Below are positions 35,716-45,750 of a DNA stretch of 50,773 nt, piece after piece. Every line of letters begins with the position of its first letter. Within the stretch, counting starts at the first letter, position 1. The notes under the pieces were generated by a model that was given only the letters and a program-made list of their open reading frames with translations, did not search any database and had not been told where the DNA came from. The DNA comes from Alphaproteobacteria bacterium 32-64-14 (lineage in GTDB: Bacteria > Pseudomonadota > Alphaproteobacteria > Caulobacterales > Hyphomonadaceae): the NCBI GenBank assembly GCA_002280725.1, contig NCEM01000028.1:1-50773 (forward strand), written 5' to 3'. Position numbers and translations under genes: made by a program.

Positions 35716-36912
35716 TCACCCATGTGCGCAAGACCCTGCCTTCGAGCTTGCGGCGGCGGGATCGAACAGGACGAAATCGGCCGGAGCGCCCTTGGCCAGA
35801 CGGCCCTGCGGCAGGCCCAGCAGATCGGCGGGGCCGGACGTGACAGGGCGCAGCGCCTTCACCAGCGGAATGTCTTCACGGATGGCGATGGAGAGCAGGC
35901 ACGGCAGCAGCGTTTCGAGGCCAACGGCGCCAAAAGCGGCGTCCGCGATTGGCAGGCGCTTGTCCTCGGTCGGTTGGGGGTCGTGGGCCGAGACGACAGC
36001 GTCGATCACGCCGCGCTTGAGACCGTCGATCAGCGCCATGCGATCCGCTTCGGTCCGGAAGGGCGGCTGCACTTTGCAGTAGGTGAGATAGTCACCGACA
36101 TCGAGTTCGTTGAAGAAAAGCGAATAGCTGGCGACCGAACACGCCGCCTTCACGCCCGCCTTGCGCGCGCGCTCAACCGCCGCGAGCGAACGCGCCGTCG
36201 ATATGCAATCCGCCAGCAGGCGCACGCCGGTAGTTTCAGCTAGCATCAGGTCGCGCTCTAGCGCGATCCATTCAGCCTCCGGCGGCGTCCCGCGCAGGCC
36301 GAGGCGAGCGGCGAAGGCGCCGGCATTCATCACGGTGTTCTTTGACAGTGCAGGTGTGTCGGGGCGCGAGGCGACCAGCGCATCGAAGCTAGCCGCGTAC
36401 GACATCGCGCGGCGCAGCACGCCTGCGTCCTCCACGGGCCTGTCGCCATTGGTGAAGAAGGCAGCGCCCGCTTCCCGGATCAGGCCGATCTCGGACATCT
36501 TTGCGCCGTCGAGCCCTAACGTGAGCCCGCCCGCAGGATAGACTTTCACCTTCGCGACGCCCTCGGCGCGGCGCTGGATGAAGTCCACGAGCGCGACCGT
36601 GTCGATTACCGGATCGGTGTCAGGCATGACTACAAACGTGGTGACGCCGCCGGCTGCCGCCGCATCGCTGGCGGTTTGCAGCGTTTCCTTGTTCTCCGCG
36701 CCGGGCTCACCCGTTTTGACGCGCAGGTCGATCAGGCCGGGCGCAAGCATCTTGCCGCCGGCGTCGATCTTCACGTCGGCGGTGACGGTCTTCGAGATGG
36801 CCGAGCCGCTGTCGAGGATCACGCCGTTCTCGGTCAGCACGCCGCCAGTCTCGTCGCGGCCGGTGGCCGGGTCGATCAGGCGCGCGTTGTGGATAACTGT
36901 GCGGCCGGTCAT
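35716..36912 (-). CDS. pyrC: Dihydroorotase-like protein without zinc ligands; C-terminus frame-disrupted
   Basis: 398 codons with an amidohydrolase (DHOase) framework: [49 protein letters not shown] and [16 protein letters not shown]. The metal site is missing. The HxH motif reads Arg-Val-Lys (64-66), the catalytic ATDHAP-type region reads SAHDPQ, and other ligand histidines are absent. This fits the non-catalytic DHOase partner that holds aspartate carbamoyltransferase complexes together, as PyrC' does in Pseudomonas. The end is damaged: after VLFDPAAA the frame leaves the family, while the expected tail [20 protein letters not shown] continues in another frame at 35749-35687 to a TAG. About 25 codons seem lost. 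It overlaps pyrB by ATGA. Confidence 0.8.
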   Translation of the reverse strand: MTGRTVIHNARLIDPATGRDETGGVLTENGVILDSGSAISKTVTADVKIDAGGKMLAPGLIDLRVKTGEPGAENKETLQTASDAAAAGGVTTFVVMPDTDPVIDTVALVDFIQRRAEGVAKVKVYPAGGLTLGLDGAKMSEIGLIREAGAAFFTNGDRPVEDAGVLRRAMSYAASFDALVASRPDTPALSKNTVMNAGAFAARLGLRGTPPEAEWIALERDLMLAETTGVRLLADCISTARSLAAVERARKAGVKAACSVASYSLFFNELDVGDYLTYCKVQPPFRTEADRMALIDGLKRGVIDAVVSAHDPQPTEDKRLPIADAAFGAVGLETLLPCLLSIAIREDIPLVKALRPVTSGPADLLGLPQGRLAKGAPADFVLFDPAAASSKAGSCAHG

Positions 36913-37862
36913 TTTGCGGCTCCCGGCTCAGGCGCGTTCTTGGCCAGCGTCTCCAGAACAGCCATGCGAACCGCAACGCCCATCTCGACCTGTTCGGTGA
37001 TCAGCGACCGCGTCTTGTGGTCGGCAATGCCGCTCTCGATCTCGACGCCCCGGTTCATCGGTCCGGGGTGCATTACGAAAGCGCCAGGGTTGGCGTGGTT
37101 CAGCTTGTCGGCGTCGAGTCCGTAGAAGTGAAAGAACTCGCGGGCGGATGGCAGGTAGGCGCCGTCCATCCGTTCCTGCTGGAGGCGCAGCATCATCACC
37201 ACGTCGCAGCCTTCGAGGCCCTCGCGCATGTCGGTGAAGACCTCCGCGCCCCAGTCCGCGGCGCCCGGCGGCGTCAGCGTGCGCGGGGCAATTAGACGTA
37301 CTTGCGCACCGAGAATGTTGAGGCAGGCGACGTTCGAGCGCGCGACGCGGGAATGCAGGATATCACCGCAGATAGCGACACGCATACCGCTGATCTCGCC
37401 CACGCGGCGGCGGATGGTCAGGGCGTCCAGCAGCGCCTGCGTCGGGTGTTCGTGCGTGCCGTCGCCAGCGTTGATGACGGCACAGTCCACCTTCCGCGAC
37501 AGCAGCTTCACGGCGCCCGACGATCCATGGCGGATCACAAGCAAATCCGGCCGCATGGCGTTCAGCGTCATGGCCGTGTCGATCAGGGTCTCGCCCTTTT
37601 TCACCGATGAGGTGGCGATGGGCATGGTGATCACGTCCGCGCCGAGGCGGCGGCCGGCGATCTCGAACGAGCCCTGCGTGCGGGTGGAGTTTTCGAAGAA
37701 CAGGTTGACCAGCGTGCGGCCTGCCAGCGTATCCGCATGCTTCACGCGCCGGCGGTTAAGTTCGACGTATTTGTCGCCGAGCTCCAGCAATGTCTCGATG
37801 TCGAGCCGGTTCAGGCCCTCGATACCCAGGAGGTGTCGATGGGAAAAGGCGTAGTCCGCCAT
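36909..37862 (-). CDS. pyrB: Aspartate carbamoyltransferase catalytic subunit
   Basis: Condenses carbamoyl phosphate with aspartate in pyrimidine synthesis. 317 residues, complete. The carbamoyl-phosphate site [52 protein letters not shown], the HSRVARSN and RLQQERMD motifs, and [13 protein letters not shown] are all intact. The start is ATG 37862 ([17 protein letters not shown]); the open frame upstream is less likely. The next gene is a DHOase-like partner with overlapping start, consistent with a class A-type ATCase complex. No pyrI regulatory subunit is seen. Confidence 0.96.
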   Translation of the reverse strand: MADYAFSHRHLLGIEGLNRLDIETLLELGDKYVELNRRRVKHADTLAGRTLVNLFFENSTRTQGSFEIAGRRLGADVITMPIATSSVKKGETLIDTAMTLNAMRPDLLVIRHGSSGAVKLLSRKVDCAVINAGDGTHEHPTQALLDALTIRRRVGEISGMRVAICGDILHSRVARSNVACLNILGAQVRLIAPRTLTPPGAADWGAEVFTDMREGLEGCDVVMMLRLQQERMDGAYLPSAREFFHFYGLDADKLNHANPGAFVMHPGPMNRGVEIESGIADHKTRSLITEQVEMGVAVRMAVLETLAKNAPEPGAAK

Positions 37863-37940
37863 GAGCTGTCTCGCGATTTGGGGGGTGATAGCGAGGCTCG
37901 CGGGGCGCGGCAAGCGGCACGGCGAAAAGGCGCAAATCCC

Positions 37941-38675
37941 TTAACCAAATAGCCCGGCCAGCCAGATCGCGGAGGGAATCGCCAACGCGGATAGAAGCGT
38001 CGTTGCGGCGATGGCCATCAGGCCTGGCTTGGCCGAGATGGCCTTGAGGTCCATGCCGGCGCCCACGCACATCAGCGTAACGCCCAGCGCGCCTCGGCCG
38101 ATGATCGTCAGCATCTCCATGACCGACGGTGGTAGTTCAACGCCGGAGAGATTGATCGCAAGACCCAGCACGCAGGCGACAAGCAAGGGATTGGTGATCA
38201 GGCTGCGTAGGACGCCGCGCAAGCTCGAGTTCTGTCCCTCACCCCAGCGCGAATGCACGGCCACGGTCATCACGTTCACGATCGGAATGCCCGGCCCCAT
38301 CAGCAAGGCGACCAGCGCCGACCCTTCCGGTCCGAAGGTGGATGCAGCGGCGGCAAGGATCACGAAGGTGTTCCACCGGATGGCGCCCTGATGCGCGCTT
38401 GCGAACGTAGGGCCACGCGCCACCAGCAGCAGGGAAAAGCCAATAACGCCCATGGCGAGGAAGGAGAGCACGCCGGCGATCGCGAATGAGACGTCCTCGA
38501 ACGACAGGTCGGCGCGCACGATCTCGGTGAACATAAACACCGGCGCGAGGATCATGTAGGCGAGGCGGTTGACCCCGCCCCATGCCACGGCGGGCACGAT
38601 GTTCGTGAAGCGGGCGCCCCAGCCCGTCAGGATGGCGATGAAGACCGGCGCCAGCGCCAAGGCAAGTTGCGTCAT
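37941..38675 (-). CDS. AEC-family permease with an in-frame internal deletion
   Basis: Auxin-efflux-carrier family transporters have about 300-320 residues and ten membrane segments; this one has 244. The N-terminal half and NPLLVACVLGLAINLSGVEL, RGALGVTLMCVGAGMDLKAI are normal. Then AKPGLMAIAATTLLSALAIP jumps straight to what is normally the last helix (compare the family pattern LMAAIVxxxTLLSAxTLP). About 55 residues, one to two helices including the usual MPTA-like segment, are missing near residues 216-220 with the frame kept. Transport activity is doubtful. Its ATG overlaps the ruvX stop by four bases. Confidence 0.75.
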   Translation of the reverse strand: MTQLALALAPVFIAILTGWGARFTNIVPAVAWGGVNRLAYMILAPVFMFTEIVRADLSFEDVSFAIAGVLSFLAMGVIGFSLLLVARGPTFASAHQGAIRWNTFVILAAAASTFGPEGSALVALLMGPGIPIVNVMTVAVHSRWGEGQNSSLRGVLRSLITNPLLVACVLGLAINLSGVELPPSVMEMLTIIGRGALGVTLMCVGAGMDLKAISAKPGLMAIAATTLLSALAIPSAIWLAGLFG

Positions 38676-39130
38676 GGAGTTGCGTGCAGCCTGTCGAGGG
38701 CGCCTTGCAGGATCCAGGCGGCGGCCAGCTTGTCGATCACTTCTTCCCGGCGCGCGCGGCTCGTATCGGCTTCGAGCAGGGCGCGCTCGGCCCCGGCGCT
38801 GGACAGGCGCTCGTCCCAGAGGGCGATGGGAATGTCCCGGCGCCGCTGGATGTGGAGGGCCAGCGACCGGGCGGACTGGGCGCGCGGCCCCTCCGTCCCG
38901 TCCATGTTCACCGGCAGGCCAAGGACGAGCCCGACCGACTGGCGCTGGTCATAGATCGCGAAAATCCGGTCGAGGCTGGGGGCCAGCTTCTTGCCGCGGA
39001 CGATTGTTTCGAGCGCCGTCGCGATCAGGCGGTTGGCATCGCTCCCGGCGACGCCGATAGCCTTCGACCCGGGATCGAGGCCCAGCAACGCCCCTTTGGG
39101 CGGCAGCTCCTGAAGCGAAACAAGCGGCAT
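38672..39130 (-). CDS. ruvX: Putative pre-16S rRNA nuclease / Holliday junction resolvase YqgF (RuvX)
   Basis: 152 residues with an RNase H-like fold: LLGLDPGSKAIGVAGSD carries the first catalytic Asp, LVLGLPVNMDGTEGPRAQSA the second region, and IALWDERLSSAGAERALL the Glu/Arg motif. In E. coli YqgF finishes the 16S rRNA 5' end. It is divergent from gatC across about 90 bases that contain a CCGCTTCCG/CGGAAGGCGG inverted repeat and probably both promoters. Confidence 0.93.
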   Translation of the reverse strand: MPLVSLQELPPKGALLGLDPGSKAIGVAGSDANRLIATALETIVRGKKLAPSLDRIFAIYDQRQSVGLVLGLPVNMDGTEGPRAQSARSLALHIQRRRDIPIALWDERLSSAGAERALLEADTSRARREEVIDKLAAAWILQGALDRLHATP

Positions 39131-39222
39131 GGCTGGGGTTTAGCCGCTTCCGGCTTGATGCGGAAGGCGGAGGCGTCTAGGGCAGGCTGCGAAGGCCGAT
39201 TTGCCTGTTTGAGGGTCACAGC

Positions 39223-39510
39223 GTGAGCGTCGACAAGAATACAGTCCGCAAGGTCGCCCGGCTCGCACGGATTGCGGTGCCCGAGGAGAGGCTCGAGCCG
39301 ATGGCGAAGGAGCTGAACGGCATCCTCGCCTGGATCGAGCAGCTGAACGAGGTGGACGTTGCGGGCGTGGACCCGATGACGACGCCGGTTGCGATGCAGC
39401 TGCCGATGCGTGAGGACGTCGTCACGGACGGCAGCAAGCAGGATCAGGTGCTCGCTAACGCGCCGAAGTCCGAAGAGGGCTTTTTCGTTGTCCCGAAAGT
39501 TGTGGAATAG
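39223..39510 (+). CDS. gatC: Asp-tRNA(Asn)/Glu-tRNA(Gln) amidotransferase subunit C
   Basis: 95 residues: VRKVARLARIAVPEERLE, MAKELNGILAWIEQLNEVDV, VDPMTTPV, MREDVVTDG and the C-terminal EGFFVVPKVVE. GatC wraps between GatA and GatB, and the complex amidates misacylated Glu-tRNA(Gln) or Asp-tRNA(Asn). It starts with GTG at 39223. The gatA gene follows after one intervening gene; gatB is not in the window. Confidence 0.95.
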   Translation: MSVDKNTVRKVARLARIAVPEERLEPMAKELNGILAWIEQLNEVDVAGVDPMTTPVAMQLPMREDVVTDGSKQDQVLANAPKSEEGFFVVPKVVE

Positions 39511-39519
39511 GAGCCGGTC

Positions 39520-40131
39520 TTGGAAACGAACACGGGTTCCGTTCTCGACGATCCGCGCTGGCATACCTTCAACTCGCAAGGCTTCGATTGTTCGTGTGGC
39601 GAGCGCCATGTCGGCCTGTTCGCCATCCACCTGCACCATCCGCTAGGGTGGCAGGGCGGCGATGATTATGCGGCCGACACGGACCTGACGCTCGATGGCA
39701 ATTTCCTGTCGTCCAACTATTGCGTGCTTGATGGCAAGTTTTTCGCCTTGCGTGCGCGCCTGCCAATCCAGATGCGCGGCGCAGCGCCCAAGTCGTTCAT
39801 GTTCACGGTGTGGTCGAGCCTCGATCGCATGGACTTCGAGGCTTTCACCCGCGACTACAGGGAAGGCACGCTGAACAAGAACAACAAGGTTCGGGCGCGT
39901 CTGGTGAACCGCGTTGGCGGTTTTCCGGACTCTTTCAATTTGATGGGGACGGCCTTCCAGGATCTTGATGGCGGACCCCCGCTGCTGCTGGTTCACGGTG
40001 TGCAGGCCGGTGTGAACAACGAACATCCCATGATAGCCGAGCAGCGCAATGGTATCGGCGTTGATCGTATGCTGGAGCTGTTTGCGGCCTACGGCCACGA
40101 AATGCGCGTTCCTGTCGCGAACTCAAATTGA
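39520..40131 (+). CDS. DUF2199-like protein inserted between gatC and gatA
   Basis: 203 residues starting at TTG 39520, preceded by AGGAG. The front resembles DUF2199: [23 protein letters not shown], a possible zinc or Cys-pair motif, followed by an extended middle ([35 protein letters not shown]) and [16 protein letters not shown]. The function is unknown. It lies 9 bases after gatC and 7 before gatA, so it is certainly part of the operon and may be an accessory to it, but that is inference. Confidence 0.7.
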   Translation: METNTGSVLDDPRWHTFNSQGFDCSCGERHVGLFAIHLHHPLGWQGGDDYAADTDLTLDGNFLSSNYCVLDGKFFALRARLPIQMRGAAPKSFMFTVWSSLDRMDFEAFTRDYREGTLNKNNKVRARLVNRVGGFPDSFNLMGTAFQDLDGGPPLLLVHGVQAGVNNEHPMIAEQRNGIGVDRMLELFAAYGHEMRVPVANSN

Positions 40132-40138
40132 AGCAAGC

Positions 40139-41617
<1,479 letters not shown>

Positions 41618-41836
41618 GTGGCTGAGCCGCTGAGCAAGCGCCTGGCGATGTCGATCTCCGGCGCCATTCCGGGGATTGCTATCGCCGCCGGCCTTCTGGT
41701 GCTGCCGGCGGAAAGCGCGTTGCGGCAGCAATACTGGCCGTGGTTGCCGTTGCTGACCTTGGCGCTGGGAATGGGGTTCAGCCTGTTTTTCTGGCTTGTG
41801 ATCGTGCCGTGGCGGGATCGCGACCCGCGCAAGTGA
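41618..41836 (+). CDS. Small two-helix membrane protein
   Basis: 72 residues from GTG 41618, directly after the gatA stop. Two hydrophobic segments (about 12-30 and 42-64) are joined by a short loop with RQQYWPW. The ends are charged (WRDRDPRK). It probably shares the gatC-gatA transcript. The family is not recognised. Confidence 0.6.
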   Translation: MAEPLSKRLAMSISGAIPGIAIAAGLLVLPAESALRQQYWPWLPLLTLALGMGFSLFFWLVIVPWRDRDPRK

Positions 41837-41922
41837 CCGGCATGCGGGCGCCCTGGTTCGTTGAGCCCCGCTAATCAATCCGTCGCGTTGACCATCGGGC
41901 TGTCGCGCGGTTTGTGCGGGGC

Positions 41923-42723
41923 ATGCAGACGTTTCAGGATTCCATCGTTCTTGCCGCCGCCGGGGACAACCTCTGGGCTGGCGAGGTTGATCCCGCCTAT
42001 CGCGGCTTCGGCAGCCAGTTTGGCGGTTGGACCGGGGCGGCTTTGCTGAAGGCCATCATGATCGAGCCTGCTGCGAAGGGCGGGCCGCTGTCGCAGTCGG
42101 TGCTGTTCATCGAGTCGATCAACGAGGGGCCGATCGAGATTTCGACACGGCTGATCCGCTCGGGCGCGCGGTTGCAGTTCTGGCGGTCGGAGATCCATCA
42201 AGGTGGCAAGGTGTGCGCGCATGCGCAGATTGTGATGGGCGTGCGGCGCGAGACGACGAGCTTCACGGATGCGGTGATGCCTGACGCGGTTCCGCCGGAG
42301 ACGGAGGGGCTGGGCGAGTGGACGCCGCCGGCAGGCTTTGGGGCGCAGTATCGGTCGCGGTGGATCACGCCAATGCCGCGTGCGGAGGGACTTGATCGCA
42401 CCAAGGCGGCGAGCTCGCTGGTGTGGCAGCAGGATCGCGCGGGGCGGGCGCTGGATGTCCTGCAACTCGCCGCGATGGCGGACCTGGCGCCGCCGCGCGT
42501 GATCTGGAAGCGCGAGGCGATTTCGGGATCGTCGACGGTGTCGATGACGACGCACTTCCATGCGACGCTTGCGGAGATCGCGGCGGTGGGATCACGCTTT
42601 ATCCTGAGTGAGGTTCACTGCCGCCGTTGCGAGGGCGGGTATTTCGATCACGAGTTGAAGCTCTGGTCGCCTGATGGCGCGCTGCTGGCGACGAGCGAGC
42701 AGGTGGCGGCTTACCGGGATTAG
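41923..42723 (+). CDS. Acyl-CoA thioesterase family protein (TesB-like double hotdog)
   Basis: 266 residues. AYRGFGSQFGGWTGAALLKA at the N-terminus and LSQSVLFIESINEGPIEIST resemble the first hotdog domain. VWQQDRAGRALDVLQLAAMADLAPPRV, with its catalytic-type Asp/Gln region, and VSMTTHFHATLAEI make up the second. Such proteins hydrolyse acyl-CoA in the cytoplasm. ATG 41923 is chosen over a GTG three codons upstream. The substrate is unknown; phaC and the PaaI-like gene elsewhere in the window show that acyl-CoA metabolism is active. Confidence 0.85.
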   Translation: MQTFQDSIVLAAAGDNLWAGEVDPAYRGFGSQFGGWTGAALLKAIMIEPAAKGGPLSQSVLFIESINEGPIEISTRLIRSGARLQFWRSEIHQGGKVCAHAQIVMGVRRETTSFTDAVMPDAVPPETEGLGEWTPPAGFGAQYRSRWITPMPRAEGLDRTKAASSLVWQQDRAGRALDVLQLAAMADLAPPRVIWKREAISGSSTVSMTTHFHATLAEIAAVGSRFILSEVHCRRCEGGYFDHELKLWSPDGALLATSEQVAAYRD

Positions 42724-43655
42724 GGCGCAGGGGCGTGATCCCGCTGGCTTGAGCCGCGAGGTGGTGTGGGATGGGGTGCGCTGGCCGCTTAAGCGGGCGC
42801 TGAGGGGCTCACATCGGGAATGGCGAGCACGGCCTCGTGGTTCGCCCTTCGAGACGCCGCCTGACGGCGGCTCCTCAGGGTGAGGAGGCTTACCATGAGG
42901 CCCTTCCAGCCGTTGGTGAGGGAGCGCCTCATCCCGAGCCTGTCGAAGGACGAGGCGCGGAGTTGAGGTGCGCGCGGCTGTCGCGCTTGGGTATGAACCA
43001 CACCAACGGTGTCATGCTCGGCCTTGTGCCGGGCATCTCGGTTGATGGATTCGCGGGGAATGTTGACGAGTCCCTGCGTGGGTCCAACAGAGATTGCTCG
43101 GCCAATCTTGAACAAGAATGGGCCCGAGAATGACTCCGTGGGTGGAGCTGGTTTCCTGAAATTGCGTGTCGTGCTTTGCGAGGGGCAGAGCGGACGGAGC
43201 AGGACTCGTGTGCCAATCACGAGTCTCACCACGCCTGCGCATCCCGAGCATTGCGGCGACGCTAAGCACCAGCTCTGCGAGCACGCACAGCAGCGCCGTC
43301 AGCGAGAGCTGACTAAGCGAAGGGCTTGCGAGGCCATGTGCGTGTGTTCGCGCCGGTGTCATGAGGCGGAGAATACGCTGGGTGAGGAGACCCGGGGAAA
43401 ACTGGCGGTGCAGATTTTTTCTCTTTCCTACAAATCTGGAGGCCAGCGCCTTGAGAGTGTGGAAGAAGATTTTTCTGTTTCCGACGGTGGCGATCATCCA
43501 CGGTTGTCATCCCGGCCGGAGCGTAGCGGAGAGCCTCGATCCATTGCGACAGTGTCGTGTTGGCGCAATGGTTCCCGGATAGCGCTTCGCGCTTCCGGGC
43601 TGACAAGGTGTGGGGGGTGACGAGGATGCCAGGCGGGCGCCCGGCGGTCCTGTTA
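42724..43655. repeat. 930-base intergenic stack of short palindromic repeats, no gene
   Basis: This stretch holds at least four repeat types and no believable gene. Around 42845-42890: a CTTCGAGACGCC element with a GCCGCC/GGCGGC hairpin. At 42924-42958: a REP unit (GCGCCTC through GAGGCGC). Around 43010-43045: a GTCATGCTCGGCCTTGTGCC type. At 43500-43620: paired sequences beginning GTCATCCCGGCC, and CCCGGATAGCGCTTCGCGC. Open frames across it have the odd composition typical of translated repeats. REP clusters of this kind often lie at the 3' ends of alphaproteobacterial genes. Confidence 0.7.
42924..42958. repeat. REP-type palindromic unit
   Basis: GCGCCTCATCCCGAGCCTG, TCGAAGGACGAGGCGC: outer arms GCGCCTC/GAGGCGC with a conserved core. 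The same core (GAGCCTGTCGAAGGA, or its complement) recurs at 44306, 48163 and 48219. Confidence 0.8.
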
Positions 43656-44216
43656 TTATTGGGGTGCGCGGCCGAGCAGACTGTCGACGGGGCGGGGGCC
43701 GCCGCCGGGTGGGGTGTAGCCGTTGAGGTTGATGGCTTCGGCTTGCCGGATGGCTTCTTCGTAGCTGAGACCTTTTTCCTTCACGAGGTAGGCGGCCCAG
43801 ACATGGCTGGCGCGCCAGCCGACCGTGCAGTGGAGCAGCACTTCGCCATCGGAGGCGCGGATGGCCGAGATCACCTGATCGAGCGCTTCGGGCGTGTAGG
43901 GCGAGGTAGGGCCGCCGAGGGGGACGTTGACGAAGGTGATGCCCAGCTCCTTCGCGAGTGCGGCTTCGTCGAAGGGCACCTGCGCGCGGTTGTTCATCTC
44001 GGTGGGCGTGCGCACGCTGATGATCGTGCGGACGCCCTTGGCGGCGAGGTCTCGCAGCGCCTGTTCGCTTGGCTGGCCAGAGACGTAGACCGAGCCCGTG
44101 TCGGAGACGACGGCCTGGAAGCCAGGCAAGTCGAGCTTCTGCGGCAGCGTGCCTGCGGTCTGCGCGAATGCGGCGGGCGCGAGGAACAGGGCGGCGGCGA
44201 ACAGGGCAATGCGCAT
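43656..44216 (-). CDS. Secreted DUF442/BLH-type tyrosine phosphatase-like protein
   Basis: 186 residues with a Sec signal peptide (MRIALFAAALFLAPAAFAQ). The phosphatase-like domain has VYVSGQPSEQALRDLAAKGV, VRTIISVRTPTEMN and the loop LLHCTVGWRASHVWAAYL. The loop has Cys and Arg in the C-x4-R spacing of the beta-lactamase-hydrolase phosphatase (DUF442) group (HCRSGTRS) rather than classical C-x5-R. It should act in the periplasm; the substrate is unknown. ATG 44216 is set by the signal peptide. A REP unit lies upstream. Confidence 0.85.
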   Translation of the reverse strand: MRIALFAAALFLAPAAFAQTAGTLPQKLDLPGFQAVVSDTGSVYVSGQPSEQALRDLAAKGVRTIISVRTPTEMNNRAQVPFDEAALAKELGITFVNVPLGGPTSPYTPEALDQVISAIRASDGEVLLHCTVGWRASHVWAAYLVKEKGLSYEEAIRQAEAINLNGYTPPGGGPRPVDSLLGRAPQ

Positions 44217-44305
44217 GGGTGTCTCCCGATTTGCGCGGGAGTGGGCATGAGGCTGGGCGGGTTGGCAAGATGGATGAAGCGGTTGTGAGCACGGTCGGTG
44301 AGCAC

Positions 44306-44338
44306 GGCCTCGTCCTTCGACAGGCTCAGGATGAGGCC
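44306..44338. repeat. REP-type palindromic unit
   Basis: GGCCTCGTCCTTCGACAGG, CTCAGGATGAGGCC: the inverted orientation of the unit at 42924. It lies between the phosphatase gene and yqgE. Confidence 0.8.
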
Positions 44339-44362
44339 GATTTTGCAGGCGCTGGGTGTTGG

Positions 44363-44920
44363 CTAGGCCCGCCCGCCCGTAACCTGCAGCCTGTCCGGCG
44401 AGACGCCAATGCGGGCAAGCGCCCGGCTCCATTTGGTGTCGAACGAGGGATCGAAGACCAGGGCTACGTCCGGCTCGCCGACGAGCCAGACATTCTCGGC
44501 AAGCTCCATCTCGAGCTGGCCTGCGCCCCAGCCGGAATATCCGAGCGCGAGGACGAAGCGTTCGGGCGGAGCGTCTGACGTGATGGCGTGCAGCACGTCG
44601 CGCGTCGCCGTGAGGCAGACGCCATCGCAGACGTTAAGCGTGGCGCCGTCGCTGTCATAGTCTTCGGAATGGAGGACAAAGCCGCGTTCGCGGCTGACGG
44701 GGCCGCCGACGAGGATATGCGCATCCGGCGCCTGATCTCCGTCAACACCCAGCTGGTCGAGCAGTTCGGACAGGGGCCCTTCGTCGCTCGCCTTGTTGAG
44801 GACGATCCCCATCGCGTGTTCTTCGTTATGCGTGCAGACGAGAATGACTGCCCGGCTGAAGCGGGAGTCTTCGATCGCCGGAGAGGCGATAAGCAGTTTT
44901 CCAGCCAGTGAGCCTTCCAA
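44363..44920 (-). CDS. yqgE: YqgE/AlgH family protein
   Basis: 185 residues: LAGKLLIASPAIEDSRFSRA, VILVCTHNEEHAMGIVLNKA, ILVGGPVSRERGFVLHS, and FVLALGYSGWGAGQLEMELA. The family is widespread and of unknown biochemical function; AlgH was first linked to alginate regulation in Pseudomonas. No ATG lies near the conserved N-terminus. TTG 44920 fits because AAGGAG stands eight bases before it and Met-Glu-Gly-Ser-Leu-Ala-Gly-Lys matches the family start. It is divergent from the peroxiredoxin gene. Confidence 0.9.
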   Translation of the reverse strand: MEGSLAGKLLIASPAIEDSRFSRAVILVCTHNEEHAMGIVLNKASDEGPLSELLDQLGVDGDQAPDAHILVGGPVSRERGFVLHSEDYDSDGATLNVCDGVCLTATRDVLHAITSDAPPERFVLALGYSGWGAGQLEMELAENVWLVGEPDVALVFDPSFDTKWSRALARIGVSPDRLQVTGGRA

Positions 44921-45087
44921 GCAGGGCTCTCCTTCTACAGTCAAACTGGGCTTTCGATGATGCCAAGGCAAGCGAAGAAATCCTGGCGGGGGTTTCCTGT
45001 GCATTCGACGCCGGGATTGGCGTGGCGGTCCGAACGGACTAGATGTCCATACAGCAATTCAACCTGTGCTTCTGGAGGAGCCATTTC

Positions 45088-45570
45088 ATGACCATCAAGG
45101 TAGGCGACAAACTTCCCGAGGCGACCTTCACGGTGATGAAGGACGGCAAGCCGTCGCCGCTGAGCGTGGCCGACCTGACCGCCGGGAAGAAAGTGGCGCT
45201 GTTCGCTGTGCCGGGCGCATTCACGCCCACGTGCTCTGCGCGTCACCTGCCCGGCTACAAGGAATCGGCAGCCGACTTCCGCGCCAAGGGCGTCGACACG
45301 ATCGCCTGCGTGTCGGTGAACGACGTGTTCGTCATGAACGCCTGGGGCAAGGACCAGCAGGTTGGCGAGGACGTCGTCATGCTGGCGGACGGCAATGGCG
45401 CGTTCGCGAAGGCGGTCGGTCTCGAAATGGACGGCACGGGATTCGGCATGGGTTCGCGTTCCAAGCGCTATTCGATGATCGTCGAGGACGGCGTGGTGAA
45501 GCAGTTGAACGTGGAAGCGCCGGGCGAGTTCAAGGTCAGCGCCGCCGATTTCATGCTCGGCCAACTTTGA
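45088..45570 (+). CDS. Peroxiredoxin, Prx5 family
   Basis: 160 residues. The peroxidatic Cys lies in VPGAFTPTCSARHLPGY (PxxxTxxC), and DTIACVSVNDVFVMNAWGK and GSRSKRYSMIVEDGVVKQLN match the Prx5 (AhpE/PMP20-like) group. It reduces hydrogen and organic peroxides with thiol donors in the cytoplasm. ATG 45088 follows GGAGGAG. No OxyR-like gene or site is seen nearby. Confidence 0.94.
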   Translation: MTIKVGDKLPEATFTVMKDGKPSPLSVADLTAGKKVALFAVPGAFTPTCSARHLPGYKESAADFRAKGVDTIACVSVNDVFVMNAWGKDQQVGEDVVMLADGNGAFAKAVGLEMDGTGFGMGSRSKRYSMIVEDGVVKQLNVEAPGEFKVSAADFMLGQL

Positions 45571-45750
45571 GCAAGTTCCGGTCTGAGCCAGTTCGGCGCA
45601 GTTGGAAATTCAGGGATGCCGGGGCGGTGACGCTCCGGCGTTTTCGCATGCGCACACGGACTGAATCGGCGCGTGCGCCTTTATTGCGCGCTGCATTGCC
45701 CCCATCACACATAGCGACTAGCCTTGCGCCGATCAAAAGGAGCGGTTGGG

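Noticed and set aside
43009..43620. Open frames on both strands in the repeat region
   Set aside because: They are built from palindromic repeats, overlap each other and show no family motif.
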